NCBI RefSeq assembly: GCF_013385635.1
Contig: NZ_JACAPR010000015.1
Span: 95,946-159,945, forward strand
DNA length: 64,000 nt
Source of the DNA: Pseudomonas gingeri
GTDB taxonomy: Bacteria > Pseudomonadota > Gammaproteobacteria > Pseudomonadales > Pseudomonadaceae
Direction: 5' to 3'
Below the pieces are notes generated by a model, which saw only the letters and a program-made list of their open reading frames with translations, was not told the origin of the DNA and did not search any database. Within the stretch, counting starts at the first letter, position 1; every line of letters begins with the position of its first letter. Both the position numbers and the translations under genes were made by a program. Shown here piece by piece: positions 17,763 to 26,627 of this stretch.

Positions 17763-18271
17763 CTCAGGTTTACCTCGGGCTCGGCAGCAATATCGAGCGC
17801 GAAACCCATTTGCGCGCTGGCTTGGATGCGCTGGCCGGTTTCCTGCTGGATATTCGTTGCTCGGCGGTGTTCGAAAGCCAGCCGGTGGGGATCAAGAGCG
17901 GACCGTTCTTCAATCTGGTGGTGTCGGCAATCACCGACTTGCCGTTGCTGGAGCTGGATCGTCGGTTGAAGTTCATCGAGGCGGACAACGGTCGCTACGC
18001 GCCGGAGCGCAAGGGGTTGCCGCTGGACATCGACGTATTGCTGTATGGCGAGCAGGTGGGAAATTTCGATGGGCTGATTCTGCCCCGTGCGGAAATTCTG
18101 AAAAATGCCTTCGTCTTGTGGCCATTGTCGTTGATCGCGCCGGCAAAGCTGCACCCTGAAGTGGGCAAGAGCTTTGCGGCGTTATGGCAGGAAGCGAGTA
18201 TCGATCAGGTACTGGCGCCGGTTGCTTTCGAGTGGCGTGGTCTCCAGTTGACCTCCTCGGATCTGTTGTAG
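17753..18271 (+). CDS. folK: 6-hydroxymethyl-dihydropterin pyrophosphokinase FolK
   Basis: 172 residues. FolK transfers pyrophosphate from ATP to the pterin made by FolB. The opening VYLGLGSNIERETHL, the FFNLVV segment and the LPLDIDVLLYG motif with its two metal-binding aspartates are all present. ATG 17753 lies inside the end of folB. It is followed by a REPIN rather than a clear terminator. Confidence 0.95.
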   Translation: MSLTQVYLGLGSNIERETHLRAGLDALAGFLLDIRCSAVFESQPVGIKSGPFFNLVVSAITDLPLLELDRRLKFIEADNGRYAPERKGLPLDIDVLLYGEQVGNFDGLILPRAEILKNAFVLWPLSLIAPAKLHPEVGKSFAALWQEASIDQVLAPVAFEWRGLQLTSSDLL

Positions 18272-18297
18272 GTCTGTGTCACGGCTTACGCGGTTAT

Positions 18298-18381
18298 TGT
18301 AGGAGCCGGCTTGCCGGCGATGACGTCCGCAAGATCGATGCAAGACTTTCTGGCCTCATTGCCGGCAAGCCGGCTCCTACA
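18298..18381. repeat. REPIN between folK and cca
   Basis: TGTAGGAGCCGGCTTGCCGG faces CCGGCAAGCCGGCTCCTACA across a 40-odd base centre. It sits between two convergent genes, where the hairpin may also protect both mRNA ends. Confidence 0.92.
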
Positions 18382-18392
18382 AGGTGCGTGTT

Positions 18393-19622
18393 TCAACCAA
18401 TGATTTTTTCCTTGTAGGCCTTGATGGCCTTCAAGCGCTCACGCTTGAGCGCTTCACCCAGTTCCGGTCCCTTGAACCCCTTTTCCAGCAGTGGCTGGAC
18501 GGCTACCGCCTTGGCCGCAAGCGCTGCGCCGCGCAGATAGGCGGCCTGTGGATAATCCCGCTCTTCCAGGCCCTGGCGACCCCGGGCGTCCATCTCGCAG
18601 GCGGCGATAAACTCCTCGAAACGTTGTGGGCGGCGATACACATCGAAGCTCTGCAGCAGTTCCAGCAATGTTGATGGTTTCAACTCCAGGGCGCGATGGC
18701 CGTGGGTATGATATTCGCCCACCAGCAAGGCCAGTTCCTGGCAGTCGCGCGGCACCTTGTAGCGTTCATTGACGGCCTTGATCAGTTTCAATCCCTTGAA
18801 CTCGTGAGCAATGTGCCTTGGCCATTCGCTCTCGGGTGTAAGGCCTTTGCCCAGGTCATGCAGCAAACAGGCCCAACGCACGGTCAGTGGCTGCCGGTGG
18901 CGGGCGGCCTGTTCCAGTACGCTCAGGGTGTGGATGCCGCTGTCGATCTCGGGGTGGTGGGCCGCGGGTTGCGGAACGCCGAACAGGGCATCGACTTCGG
19001 GAAACAGGACCGCCAATGCACCGCACTCGCGCAGCACCTGGATAAATACCTGGGGTTGGTCTTCCATCAGGGCGCGGGAGATTTCCTTCCAGCTGCGCTC
19101 GGGTGTCAGGGCTTCCAGTTCGCCCGATTCAGCCAGTTGGCGCATCAGGGCGAGGGTTTGCGCTGCAACCTTGAAACCCAGGCCTGCGTAGCGCGCGGCA
19201 AAGCGGGCTACGCGCAGGACTCGTAGCGGATCTTCGGCGAACGCGGGGGAAACATGGCGCAGTACGCGGGCTTGAAGATCCTGCTGGCCGTGATAGGGGT
19301 CGGTCAATTTGCCGTGATTGTCCTCGGCCATGGCGTTGATCGTCAGGTCGCGGCGGATCAGGTCTTCTTCGAGGGTAACCTCGGGGCTGGCGTGGAAGGT
19401 AAAGCCGCCGTAGCCACGTCCGCTTTTGCGTTCGGTGCGGGCCAGGGCGTATTCCTCGCCGCTCTTGGGGTGAAGAAAGACCGGGAAGTCGGCTCCGACC
19501 GGGCGAAAGCCCTTGGCGAGCATGTCTTCAGTGGTTGCGCCGACCACGACCCAGTCGATATCGGTGACGGGCTGGCCCAGCAGGCGATCACGAACCGCGC
19601 CGCCGACTTTATAGATCTGCAT
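18393..19622 (-). CDS. cca: Multifunctional CCA protein (tRNA nucleotidyltransferase, HD domain)
   Basis: 409 residues. It adds or repairs the CCA end of tRNAs. The nucleotidyltransferase head has GGAVRD and the metal motif DIDWVVVG, then RRDLTINAMA. The C-terminal HD domain (ACLLHDLGKGLTPE, with histidines before and after) gives the phosphatase/phosphodiesterase activity of the longer gammaproteobacterial form. The ATG at 19622 is the natural start (MQIYKVGGAVRD). Confidence 0.96.
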   Translation of the reverse strand: MQIYKVGGAVRDRLLGQPVTDIDWVVVGATTEDMLAKGFRPVGADFPVFLHPKSGEEYALARTERKSGRGYGGFTFHASPEVTLEEDLIRRDLTINAMAEDNHGKLTDPYHGQQDLQARVLRHVSPAFAEDPLRVLRVARFAARYAGLGFKVAAQTLALMRQLAESGELEALTPERSWKEISRALMEDQPQVFIQVLRECGALAVLFPEVDALFGVPQPAAHHPEIDSGIHTLSVLEQAARHRQPLTVRWACLLHDLGKGLTPESEWPRHIAHEFKGLKLIKAVNERYKVPRDCQELALLVGEYHTHGHRALELKPSTLLELLQSFDVYRRPQRFEEFIAACEMDARGRQGLEERDYPQAAYLRGAALAAKAVAVQPLLEKGFKGPELGEALKRERLKAIKAYKEKIIG

Positions 19623-19686
19623 GAAAAACCTCCGTTAGCGCGACAGGATAACCTGTGTGTCCGGCCAACGGAGGCATCGCATGTGC

Positions 19687-21258
19687 TCAAAGGTGAATGA
19701 CGGCCAGGTCCAGTCGACCGTAGTCACCCTCGCTGTGCTCGCCTCTGGGCGGTACGTGGTGGGTCTTCATGATCTGGTCGCCCTGCAGGGTTTCCAGGTG
19801 GATGTCGAAACCCCAGAGGCGGTGCAGATGCTTGAGCACCTCCTCGGTCGAGTCGCCCAGGGGTTTGCGGTCATGCTGTTGATGGCGCAAGGTCAGCGAG
19901 CGATCGCCACGACGGTCGATGCTCCAGATCTGCACGTTGGGTTCGCGGTTGCCGAGGTTGTATTGCGCGGCCAGGGTTTCACGAATGGTCCGGTAGCCGC
20001 CTTCGTCGTGGATGGCCGGGACCAGCAGGTCGTCGCGCTGATCGTCATCGAGGATGCTGAACAGCTTGAGGTCACGGATCACCTTGGGTGACAGGTACTG
20101 CAGGATAAAACTCTCGTCCTTGAAGCTGCTCATGGCGAACTTGATGCTGGACAACCAGTCGCTCCCGGCCAGTTCCGGGAACCAGCGGCGATCCTCCTCC
20201 GTCGGCTCCTCGCACATCCGCCGGATATCCCGATACATGGCGAAGCCCAGGGCGTAGGGGTTGATACCGCTGTAGTAGGGGCTGTCGAAGCCGGGCTGGA
20301 AGACCACGCTGGTGTGGGAGGTGAGGAACTCCATCATGAAGCCCTCGGTGACCAATCCCTCGTCGTAGAGATCGTTCATCAGGGTGTAGTGCCAGAACGT
20401 CGCCCAGCCTTCGTTCATCACCTGGGTCTGGCGCTGCGGGTAGAAATACTGGGCGATCTTGCGCACGATCCGGACGATTTCCCGTTGCCAAGGCTCCAGT
20501 AATGGCGCGTGTTTTTCGATGAAGTAAAGGATGTTCTCCTGGGGTTCGGCGGGGAAGCGCGCGTTGTCCTTGTCGCTGAACTTGTCCGCGCCCTTGGGAA
20601 TGGTGCGCCACAGGTCGTTGATCTGCTTCTGCAGGTGTTCTTCGCGATCCTTCTGCCGCCGCCGCTCCTCTTCCGCGGAGATCGGGTAGGGGCGCTTGTA
20701 GCGGTCGACACCGTAGTTCATCAGGGCGTGGCAGGAGTCGAGCAAGTCTTCCACCGCATCGATGCCATGGCGTTCCTCGCATTGCATGATGTACTGCTTG
20801 GCAAAGACTAGGTAATCGATGATCGAGCTGGCATCGGTCCAGGTACGGAACAGGTAGTTGCCCTTGAAGAAGCTGTTATGGCCATAGCAGGCGTGGGCGA
20901 CCACCAGTGCCTGCATACAGATGGTATTTTCTTCCATCAGGTAGGCGATGCAGGGATCGGAGTTGATCACGATTTCGTAGGCCAGGCCCATCTGGCCGCG
21001 GCTGTAAGATTTTTCCGTGCTGAGGAAGTGCTTGCCGTAGGACCAGTGGTGATAGCCCAGGGGCATGCCCACCGAGGCGTAGGCGTCCATCATCTGTTCT
21101 GCGGTGATCACTTCGATCTGGTTGGGATAGGTGTCCAGGGCATAACGTTCCGCGATACGGCTGATTTCGCGGTCGTAGGCCTGGATCAACTCGAACGTCC
21201 ATTCCGAACCGGTGGAAATGGGTTGGCGCCTCTGTTGTTTCTGCTCTCTGGCGGTCAT
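19687..21258 (-). CDS. SpoVR family protein YcgB
   Basis: 523 residues, full-length SpoVR/YcgB family, function unknown. It is rich in W, Y and H and has the family segments YAHWSYGK-like MPLGYHHWSYGKHF and VVAHACYGHNSFF. It is the last gene of the prkA-yeaH-ycgB cluster and its ATG overlaps the yeaH stop by four bases (ATGA). In enterobacteria the homologous cluster is induced in stationary phase and nitrogen starvation; a role in the same stress response is inferred. Confidence 0.93.
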   Translation of the reverse strand: MTAREQKQQRRQPISTGSEWTFELIQAYDREISRIAERYALDTYPNQIEVITAEQMMDAYASVGMPLGYHHWSYGKHFLSTEKSYSRGQMGLAYEIVINSDPCIAYLMEENTICMQALVVAHACYGHNSFFKGNYLFRTWTDASSIIDYLVFAKQYIMQCEERHGIDAVEDLLDSCHALMNYGVDRYKRPYPISAEEERRRQKDREEHLQKQINDLWRTIPKGADKFSDKDNARFPAEPQENILYFIEKHAPLLEPWQREIVRIVRKIAQYFYPQRQTQVMNEGWATFWHYTLMNDLYDEGLVTEGFMMEFLTSHTSVVFQPGFDSPYYSGINPYALGFAMYRDIRRMCEEPTEEDRRWFPELAGSDWLSSIKFAMSSFKDESFILQYLSPKVIRDLKLFSILDDDQRDDLLVPAIHDEGGYRTIRETLAAQYNLGNREPNVQIWSIDRRGDRSLTLRHQQHDRKPLGDSTEEVLKHLHRLWGFDIHLETLQGDQIMKTHHVPPRGEHSEGDYGRLDLAVIHL

Positions 21259-22526
21259 GTCACTAACCTGCGCTGGAAGAGTTCACGGAAGACCGGATAG
21301 ATATCGCCGGCCGACACCAGCTGTTGCTGGGCAAACGTATCGCTGAACGCCTCGCTGATGCGCTCGTATTCGTACCACAGGGCCTGGTGTTCGCGGGGGG
21401 TGATCTCTACGTAAGTGTAGTACTGCACGAACGGCATGATCTGGTTGATCAGGATGTCGCGGCAGATCGGTGAGTCGTCGTTCCAGTTGTCACCGTCGGA
21501 GGCCTGGGCCGCATAGATGTTCCATTCGTTGGTCGGATAGCGCTCGGCCATGATCTCCTGCATCAGTTTCAGCGCGCTGGACACAATGGTGCCGCCGGTT
21601 TCCCGCGAGTAGAAGAACTCCTCCTCATCGACTTCCCGGGCGCTGGTGTGATGGCGGATGAACACCACTTCGATCTTGTCGTAGTTCCGCTTGAGAAACA
21701 GGTACAGCAGGATAAAGAAGCGCTTGGCGATGTCCTTGGTCGCCTGGGTCATGGAGCCGGAGACGTCCATCAGGCAGAACATCACCGCCTTGGAGCTGGG
21801 GTTGGGTTGCTTGACCAGCAGGTTGTATTTCAGGTCGAAGGTGTCGAGGAATGGCACGCGATGAATGCGTGCGCTGAGTTTCTCGATTTCCGCCTCGATT
21901 TCCTGGATATCGCCGAAATTGTCCGGTTCTTCACGTCTCAGTCGCTCAAGTTCGGCCTTGGCTTCCTTGAGTTTCGCGCGACTGCTGCCGGACAGGGCGA
22001 TCCGCCGCGCATGGGCCGAGCGCAGGGTGCGGATGATATTGATGCGCGAGGGGTTACCCTCGTTGCTGATCCCGGCGCGGACGGTCTTGAAGGTGTCGGT
22101 GCCGGTGAGATTGCGTTTGACCAGGTTCGGCAGTTCCAGGTCTTCGAACATGAATTCGAGGAATTCTTCCTGGGTGATCTGGAAGACGAACTCATCCATC
22201 CCCTCGCCGGAATTGCCGGCCTTTCCGGGACCGCGGCCACCGCCGCCGCCCGGTGGCCTGGGGATATGCTCGCCGCTGGTGAATTCCTTGTTGCCGGGAT
22301 GAACCACGGTCTGTTTGCCGCCGCGCCCATGGTGCAGCACCGGCTCATCGATATCGCGACCGGGAATGCTGATCTGCTCGCCGTGTTCCATGTCGGTGAT
22401 GGAGCGGCGGCTCACGGCTTCCTCGACCGCCTTTTTGATATGGTCACGATAGCGCCGCAGGAAGCGCTGACGGTTCACCGTGCTCTTGTTCTTGCCATTG
22501 AGACGTCGGTCGATCACATAGCTCAT
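21255..22526 (-). CDS. YeaH/YhbH family protein (DUF444)
   Basis: 423 residues. DUF444 proteins have a VWA-like C-terminal half; here CLMDVSGSMTQATKD is a MIDAS-like DxSxS motif. The N-terminal half is charged, with a glycine-rich stretch (RPPGGGGGRGPG) near 90-105. The start at 22526 (MSYVIDRRLNGK) is chosen because GGAGGGCTCCTC lies directly upstream. It probably works with the PrkA kinase encoded just before it, as in the conserved three-gene cluster. Confidence 0.93.
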   Translation of the reverse strand: MSYVIDRRLNGKNKSTVNRQRFLRRYRDHIKKAVEEAVSRRSITDMEHGEQISIPGRDIDEPVLHHGRGGKQTVVHPGNKEFTSGEHIPRPPGGGGGRGPGKAGNSGEGMDEFVFQITQEEFLEFMFEDLELPNLVKRNLTGTDTFKTVRAGISNEGNPSRINIIRTLRSAHARRIALSGSSRAKLKEAKAELERLRREEPDNFGDIQEIEAEIEKLSARIHRVPFLDTFDLKYNLLVKQPNPSSKAVMFCLMDVSGSMTQATKDIAKRFFILLYLFLKRNYDKIEVVFIRHHTSAREVDEEEFFYSRETGGTIVSSALKLMQEIMAERYPTNEWNIYAAQASDGDNWNDDSPICRDILINQIMPFVQYYTYVEITPREHQALWYEYERISEAFSDTFAQQQLVSAGDIYPVFRELFQRRLVT

Positions 22527-22555
22527 GAGGAGCCCTCCGGGCAGCTTCAAGTTAC

Positions 22556-22582
22556 AAGCTTCCAGCGGCAGGCTGGAAGCTT
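22556..22582. repeat. Hairpin AAGCTTCCAGC / GCTGGAAGCTT in the prkA-yeaH gap
   Basis: A perfect 11-base inverted repeat (22556-22566 with 22572-22582) around a five-base loop. Sequences of this AAGCTT-CAGC type recur between genes in fluorescent pseudomonads. It may act as an mRNA processing or stability element between the two genes. Confidence 0.6.
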
Positions 22583-22605
22583 AAAGACAAGCGGTCGGCC
22601 GCGAC

Positions 22606-22639
22606 GGTCGCGGGCACGTTCGACAGCGTGCCCGCGACC
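22606..22639. repeat. GC-rich 13-base hairpin after prkA
   Basis: GGTCGCGGGCACG (22606-22618) pairs perfectly with CGTGCCCGCGACC (22627-22639). It lies 26 bases past the prkA stop, with no T run, so it looks like a partial terminator or an RNase barrier that favours prkA over yeaH-ycgB. Confidence 0.65.
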
Positions 22640-22664
22640 TGCAGCCTGGCGCTTGCAGCTGCCT

Positions 22665-24587
22665 TTACTGCGACTTCCTGACCCGCAGGTACCACTCGGA
22701 GAGCAGGCGTACCTGTTTGTCGGTGTAGCCGCGTTCGACCATGCGTGTGACGAAGTCGTTGTGTTTCTGCTGGTCTTCCTTGCTTGCCTTGGCGTTGAAG
22801 CTGATGACTGGCAGCAGGTCCTCGGTGTTGGAGAACATTTTCTTCTCGATCACCACCCGCAGCTTCTCGTAGCTGAGCCAGGTCGGATTCTTGCCGTTGT
22901 TGTTGGCCCGGGCGCGCAGGACGAAGTTGACGATCTCGTTGCGGAAATCCTTCGGATTGCTGATGCCGGCCGGTTTTTCGATTTTCTCCAGCTCTTCGTT
23001 CAGGGCGACGCGGTTGAGGATTTCGCCGGTTTCCGGGTCGCGGTATTCCTGGTCCTGGATCCAGAAATCGGCGTACAGCACATAACGATCGAAGATGTTC
23101 TGGCCGTACTCGCTGTAGGACTCCAGGTACGCGGTCTGGATTTCCTTGCCGATGAACTCGATATAGCGTGGTGCCAGGTATTCCTTGAGGAAGCGCAGGT
23201 AGCGCTCGCGGGTTTCGGCCTGGAACTGTTCCTGTTCGATCTGCTGCTCCAGCACGTACAGCAGGTGCACCGGGTTGGCGGCGATTTCATGGGGATCGAA
23301 GTTGAACACTTTCGACAGGATCTTGAAGGCGAAGCGTGTCGACAAGCCGTTCATGCCTTCGTCGACGCCCGCGCTGTCGCGGTATTCCTGGATCGACTTG
23401 GCCTTCGGATCGGTATCCTTGAGGTTCTCGCCGTCGTAGACCCGCATTTTCGAGTAGATATTCGAGTTTTCCGGCTCCTTGAGGCGCGAGAGCACGGTGA
23501 ACTGGGCGAGCATCTTCAGGGTGTCGGGTGCGCAATGGGCCTTGGCCAGGGAGCTGTTGAACAACAACTTGTCGTAGATCTTCACTTCGTCGCTGACCCG
23601 CAGGCAGTACGGGACCTTGACGATGTAGATCCGGTCGATGAAGGCTTCGTTGTTCTTGTTGTTACGGAAGGTATGCCATTCCGATTCGTTGGAGTGGGCC
23701 AGCAGGATCCCGGTGAAGGGAATGGCGCCGAGGCCTTCGGTACTGTTGTAGTTGCCTTCCTGGGTCGCGGTCAGCAGCGGATGGAGCACCTTGATCGGTG
23801 CCTTGAACATTTCCACGAACTCCATCAGGCCCTGGTTGGCCCGGCACAGTGCGCCCGAATAGCTGTAGGCATCGGCGTCGTTCTGCGGGAATTCTTCCAG
23901 CTTGCGGATATCGACCTTGCCCACGAGGGCGGAGATATCCTGGTTGTTCTCGTCGCCCGGTTCGGTCTTGGCCACGCCGATCTGGTTGAGGATCGACGGG
24001 TAGAGCTTGACCACGCGGAACTGACTGATGTCGCCGCCGAATTCGGCCAGGCGCTTGGTGGCCCAGGGGGACATGATGGTGTTCAGGTAGCGCCGGGGGA
24101 TGCCGAAGTCTTCCTCGAGGATCGCACCATCTTCCGTGGCGTTGAACAACCCCAGTGGCGACTCGAAGACCGGTGAGCCCTTGATGGCGTAGAAGGGGAC
24201 TCTCTCGATCAGCTGTTTCAGTTTCTCGGCCAGGGACGACTTGCCGCCGCCGACGGGACCGAGCAGGTAGAGGATCTGCTTCTTCTCTTCCAGGCCTTGG
24301 GCGGCGTGGCGGAAATACGAAACGATCTGGTCGATGCATTCTTCCATCCCGTGGAAGTCTTCAAAGGCCGGATAGCGACGGATCACCTTGTTGGAGAAAA
24401 TGCGCGACAACCGTGAGTTGGTGGACGTGTCCAGCAGTTCGGGTTCGCCGATTGCCAGTAGCAGCCGTTCGGCCGCCGACGCGTAGGCGCTGCGATCCTT
24501 TTTGCACAGCTCGAGATACTCCTGCAGCGTGAGTTCTTCTTGCCGTGTGGATTCGAAGCGTTGTTGGAAATGGCTGAATATGCTCAT
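22665..24587 (-). CDS. prkA: PrkA family serine protein kinase (YeaG)
   Basis: 640 residues. An AAA+-like N-terminal domain with P-loop GPVGGGKS at 110-117 is followed by a C-terminal PrkA kinase-like domain. In E. coli YeaG acts with YeaH in the response to sustained nitrogen starvation. First gene of prkA-yeaH-ycgB here. The start at 24587 (MSIFSHFQQRFESTRQ) agrees with the family. A 300-base gap upstream carries an RpoS-like promoter and a leader of about 175 bases. Confidence 0.94.
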   Translation of the reverse strand: MSIFSHFQQRFESTRQEELTLQEYLELCKKDRSAYASAAERLLLAIGEPELLDTSTNSRLSRIFSNKVIRRYPAFEDFHGMEECIDQIVSYFRHAAQGLEEKKQILYLLGPVGGGKSSLAEKLKQLIERVPFYAIKGSPVFESPLGLFNATEDGAILEEDFGIPRRYLNTIMSPWATKRLAEFGGDISQFRVVKLYPSILNQIGVAKTEPGDENNQDISALVGKVDIRKLEEFPQNDADAYSYSGALCRANQGLMEFVEMFKAPIKVLHPLLTATQEGNYNSTEGLGAIPFTGILLAHSNESEWHTFRNNKNNEAFIDRIYIVKVPYCLRVSDEVKIYDKLLFNSSLAKAHCAPDTLKMLAQFTVLSRLKEPENSNIYSKMRVYDGENLKDTDPKAKSIQEYRDSAGVDEGMNGLSTRFAFKILSKVFNFDPHEIAANPVHLLYVLEQQIEQEQFQAETRERYLRFLKEYLAPRYIEFIGKEIQTAYLESYSEYGQNIFDRYVLYADFWIQDQEYRDPETGEILNRVALNEELEKIEKPAGISNPKDFRNEIVNFVLRARANNNGKNPTWLSYEKLRVVIEKKMFSNTEDLLPVISFNAKASKEDQQKHNDFVTRMVERGYTDKQVRLLSEWYLRVRKSQ

Positions 24588-24770
24588 GACGTCACCTCGC
24601 TCGATACTTGGAGCCGGTGCCGGATCAGTCAGTCAAGTGCTGGCATGCAACCACGGAACAGTTGCTGTTTACCCCCCAGAACACCTCCAAGGCGACGATA
24701 GCCTTGAAAATTACTACCGATGACCCGTACGCCGGTGTACCGGCTCTCCCCTGATTTGGATGGCCTGGGC

Positions 24771-24802
24771 TTAAGGATAGTTCGGAATCCGGGAGATCAA
24801 GG
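24771..24802 (-). promoter_or_regulatory. RpoS-like promoter of the prkA cluster
   Basis: On the minus strand CTATCCTTAA (24780-24771) resembles the RpoS extended -10 box CTATACTTAA. A TTGATC lies about 15 bases upstream. Control by RpoS would fit the stationary-phase role of the cluster, but this is a motif match only. Confidence 0.45.
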
Positions 24803-24887
24803 TGAGATGCGCAATTAGTTGCGCCTGACCGTTCGTCAGCAAACGCTCTAGCCCGCTATTTGCGCGGGCTGGAGCGGAAGAAAAAAA

Positions 24888-25217
24888 TTATTCGGAAATA
24901 TCTTGGGCGGTTTCCGACGGAAAGGTCGCACGCCACAGCTCGAAGCCGCCATCCAGGCTATAGACGTTGGAGAAGCCCTGGCTGACCAGATAGGCCGCTG
25001 CACCCTGGCTGGAATTGCCGTGGTAGCAGCACACCACCAGGGGCTGGTCCAGGTCGGCCTTGGCGATGAAGTCGTGCAGGGAGTGATTGTCCAGGTGTCT
25101 CGAGCCACTGATGTGGTTCTGGGCAAATGCCTGCGGATCGCGGACGTCGACAACCACGGCACCTTGCTCACGCAGGGCCTGGGCTTGTTCGGGGGGGATG
25201 CGTTTGAATTCGCTCAT
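24888..25217 (-). CDS. glpE: Thiosulfate sulfurtransferase GlpE (single-domain rhodanese)
   Basis: 109 residues, one rhodanese domain. The active-site loop CYHGNSS places the catalytic cysteine at C64. It moves sulfur from thiosulfate to cyanide or thiol acceptors in the cytoplasm. The in-frame ORF extends upstream, but ATG 25217 (MSEFKRIPPEQ) follows GGAG and fits known homologues; ATG 25220 is equally possible. It is last in the lptD-apaH gene line, 35 bases after apaH. Confidence 0.9.
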   Translation of the reverse strand: MSEFKRIPPEQAQALREQGAVVVDVRDPQAFAQNHISGSRHLDNHSLHDFIAKADLDQPLVVCCYHGNSSQGAAAYLVSQGFSNVYSLDGGFELWRATFPSETAQDISE

Positions 25218-25252
25218 CATGGGCTCCGTCTGGGGCGAGTAGGTCGTACAGT

Positions 25253-26128
25253 TTAGCGATAGAGCCAGGCCCGGAATCGCTCGGCCAGGGTCGGTGGCGG
25301 CGCGACGCCGCCCTGGGTGTCGCATTTGCAGCTCAGGCGTTCACCGGTATCGACGTTCATCAGGGTCATTGCTCCGCCCCAGACGCAGCCGGTATCGAGG
25401 GCAAAGATCCCCGGCTCGTCGCACTGGCCTTCGAGGGCCGCCCAATGGCCGAAGATGATCTTCAGGCCCTGGGTCTTGCGTTCCTTATAGCTGAACCACG
25501 GCGCGTAGCCGGCCGGTGCCGTGTCGGCGCCTTCCTTGCCCTTGAGATCAAGCTTACCTTCGGCGGTGCAGAAGCGCATGCGCGTGAAGTAGTTGGTGAT
25601 CACCCGCAGGCGTGCGACACCGTGCAGGTCGCCATCCCACTTGTTCGGCTCGTTACCGTACATGCCATCCAGGAAGGGTGCGAACAGATTGTCGTCACGC
25701 AGGGCTTCTTCGACTTCCGCGGCGAGCTTCAGGGCTTTCTTGAGCGTCCACTGCGGTGGAATGCCGGCGTGAACCAGGGCCACATTACGCTCCGGGTCAT
25801 GGTGCAGCAGTTTTTGCCGACGCAGCCAGTCGAGCAGGTCCGGGCCATCGGGCGCCTCGAGGATCTCGCGCAGGGTGTCGCTTTTCTTCAGGCGTTCGAT
25901 GTTCCGTGCGGCAGCCAGCAGGTGCAGGTCGTGGTTGCCGAGCACACACACCAGGGACTCACGCATGCCATATAGGAAGCGTAGGGTTTCCAGGGATTGC
26001 GGGCCGCGGTTGACCAGGTCGCCCACCAGCCACAGGCGATCCTGGGCCGGATCGAACTTGACCCGCTCCAGCAGGCATTTGAGTGGTTCCAGGCAGCCTT
26101 GCAGATCGCCGACGGCGTATACCGCCAT
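25253..26128 (-). CDS. apaH: Symmetrical bis(5'-nucleosyl)-tetraphosphatase ApaH
   Basis: 291 residues. ApaH splits Ap4A into two ADP and can remove Np4 caps from RNA. The metallophosphatase motifs GDLQG (7-11), GDLVNRGP (36-43) and GNHD (64-67) are intact. Its ATG overlaps the apaG stop by one base (TGATG), so the genes are coupled. Confidence 0.97.
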   Translation of the reverse strand: MAVYAVGDLQGCLEPLKCLLERVKFDPAQDRLWLVGDLVNRGPQSLETLRFLYGMRESLVCVLGNHDLHLLAAARNIERLKKSDTLREILEAPDGPDLLDWLRRQKLLHHDPERNVALVHAGIPPQWTLKKALKLAAEVEEALRDDNLFAPFLDGMYGNEPNKWDGDLHGVARLRVITNYFTRMRFCTAEGKLDLKGKEGADTAPAGYAPWFSYKERKTQGLKIIFGHWAALEGQCDEPGIFALDTGCVWGGAMTLMNVDTGERLSCKCDTQGGVAPPPTLAERFRAWLYR

Positions 26129-26508
26129 CAGTGCAGGGCTCCGGGCACGGCCAGGCGGAACGGGGCGATGATCGCATCGAAGTGCTGGCCGTCTTCGGCG
26201 AGCATCTGGTAGCTGCCCTGCATGTTGCCGACCTTGGTCGTCATCACGGTGCCGCTGCTGTAGGTGTGGCTATCGCCGGCTTCGATCAGCGGCTGCAGGC
26301 CGACCACGCCGGCACCACGGACTTCCTCGACATGACCGTCGCCATCGGTGATCACCCAATGCCGGGAAAGCAGCCGGGCGGGCAGTTGGCCGTTGTTCTG
26401 CACGGTAATCGTGTAGGCAAAGGCGAAGCGGTTCTGCTCGGGCTGTGATTGTTCAGCGAGGAAGCGGGTGACGACGCTGACGTCGACCTGGTAACGAGGA
26501 TCGGGCAT
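26128..26508 (-). CDS. apaG: Co2+/Mg2+ efflux-associated protein ApaG
   Basis: 126 residues, the usual length for this single beta-sandwich domain. The family core ARLLSRHWVITDGDGHVEEV and GVVGLQPLIEAGDSHTYSSG is clear. The biochemical role is still not firm; mutants in enteric bacteria show cobalt resistance and magnesium efflux changes. Lies between rsmA and apaH on the same strand. Confidence 0.95.
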   Translation of the reverse strand: MPDPRYQVDVSVVTRFLAEQSQPEQNRFAFAYTITVQNNGQLPARLLSRHWVITDGDGHVEEVRGAGVVGLQPLIEAGDSHTYSSGTVMTTKVGNMQGSYQMLAEDGQHFDAIIAPFRLAVPGALH

Positions 26509-26627
26509 GCGAGAGGCCTTGGAAGCAAAAGCGGAAGACGCGACTGATGGTGCTCAGTCTAGGTCAAGTGCCGGGTAGTAGGCCAGATATGGAATCCGGC
26601 GGCGTACCCGGGCGCGATAATGCGGTG

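Noticed and set aside
21648..24176. 842-codon plus-strand open frame opposite prkA and yeaH
   Set aside because: Antisense shadow across two real genes; no start context or domain.
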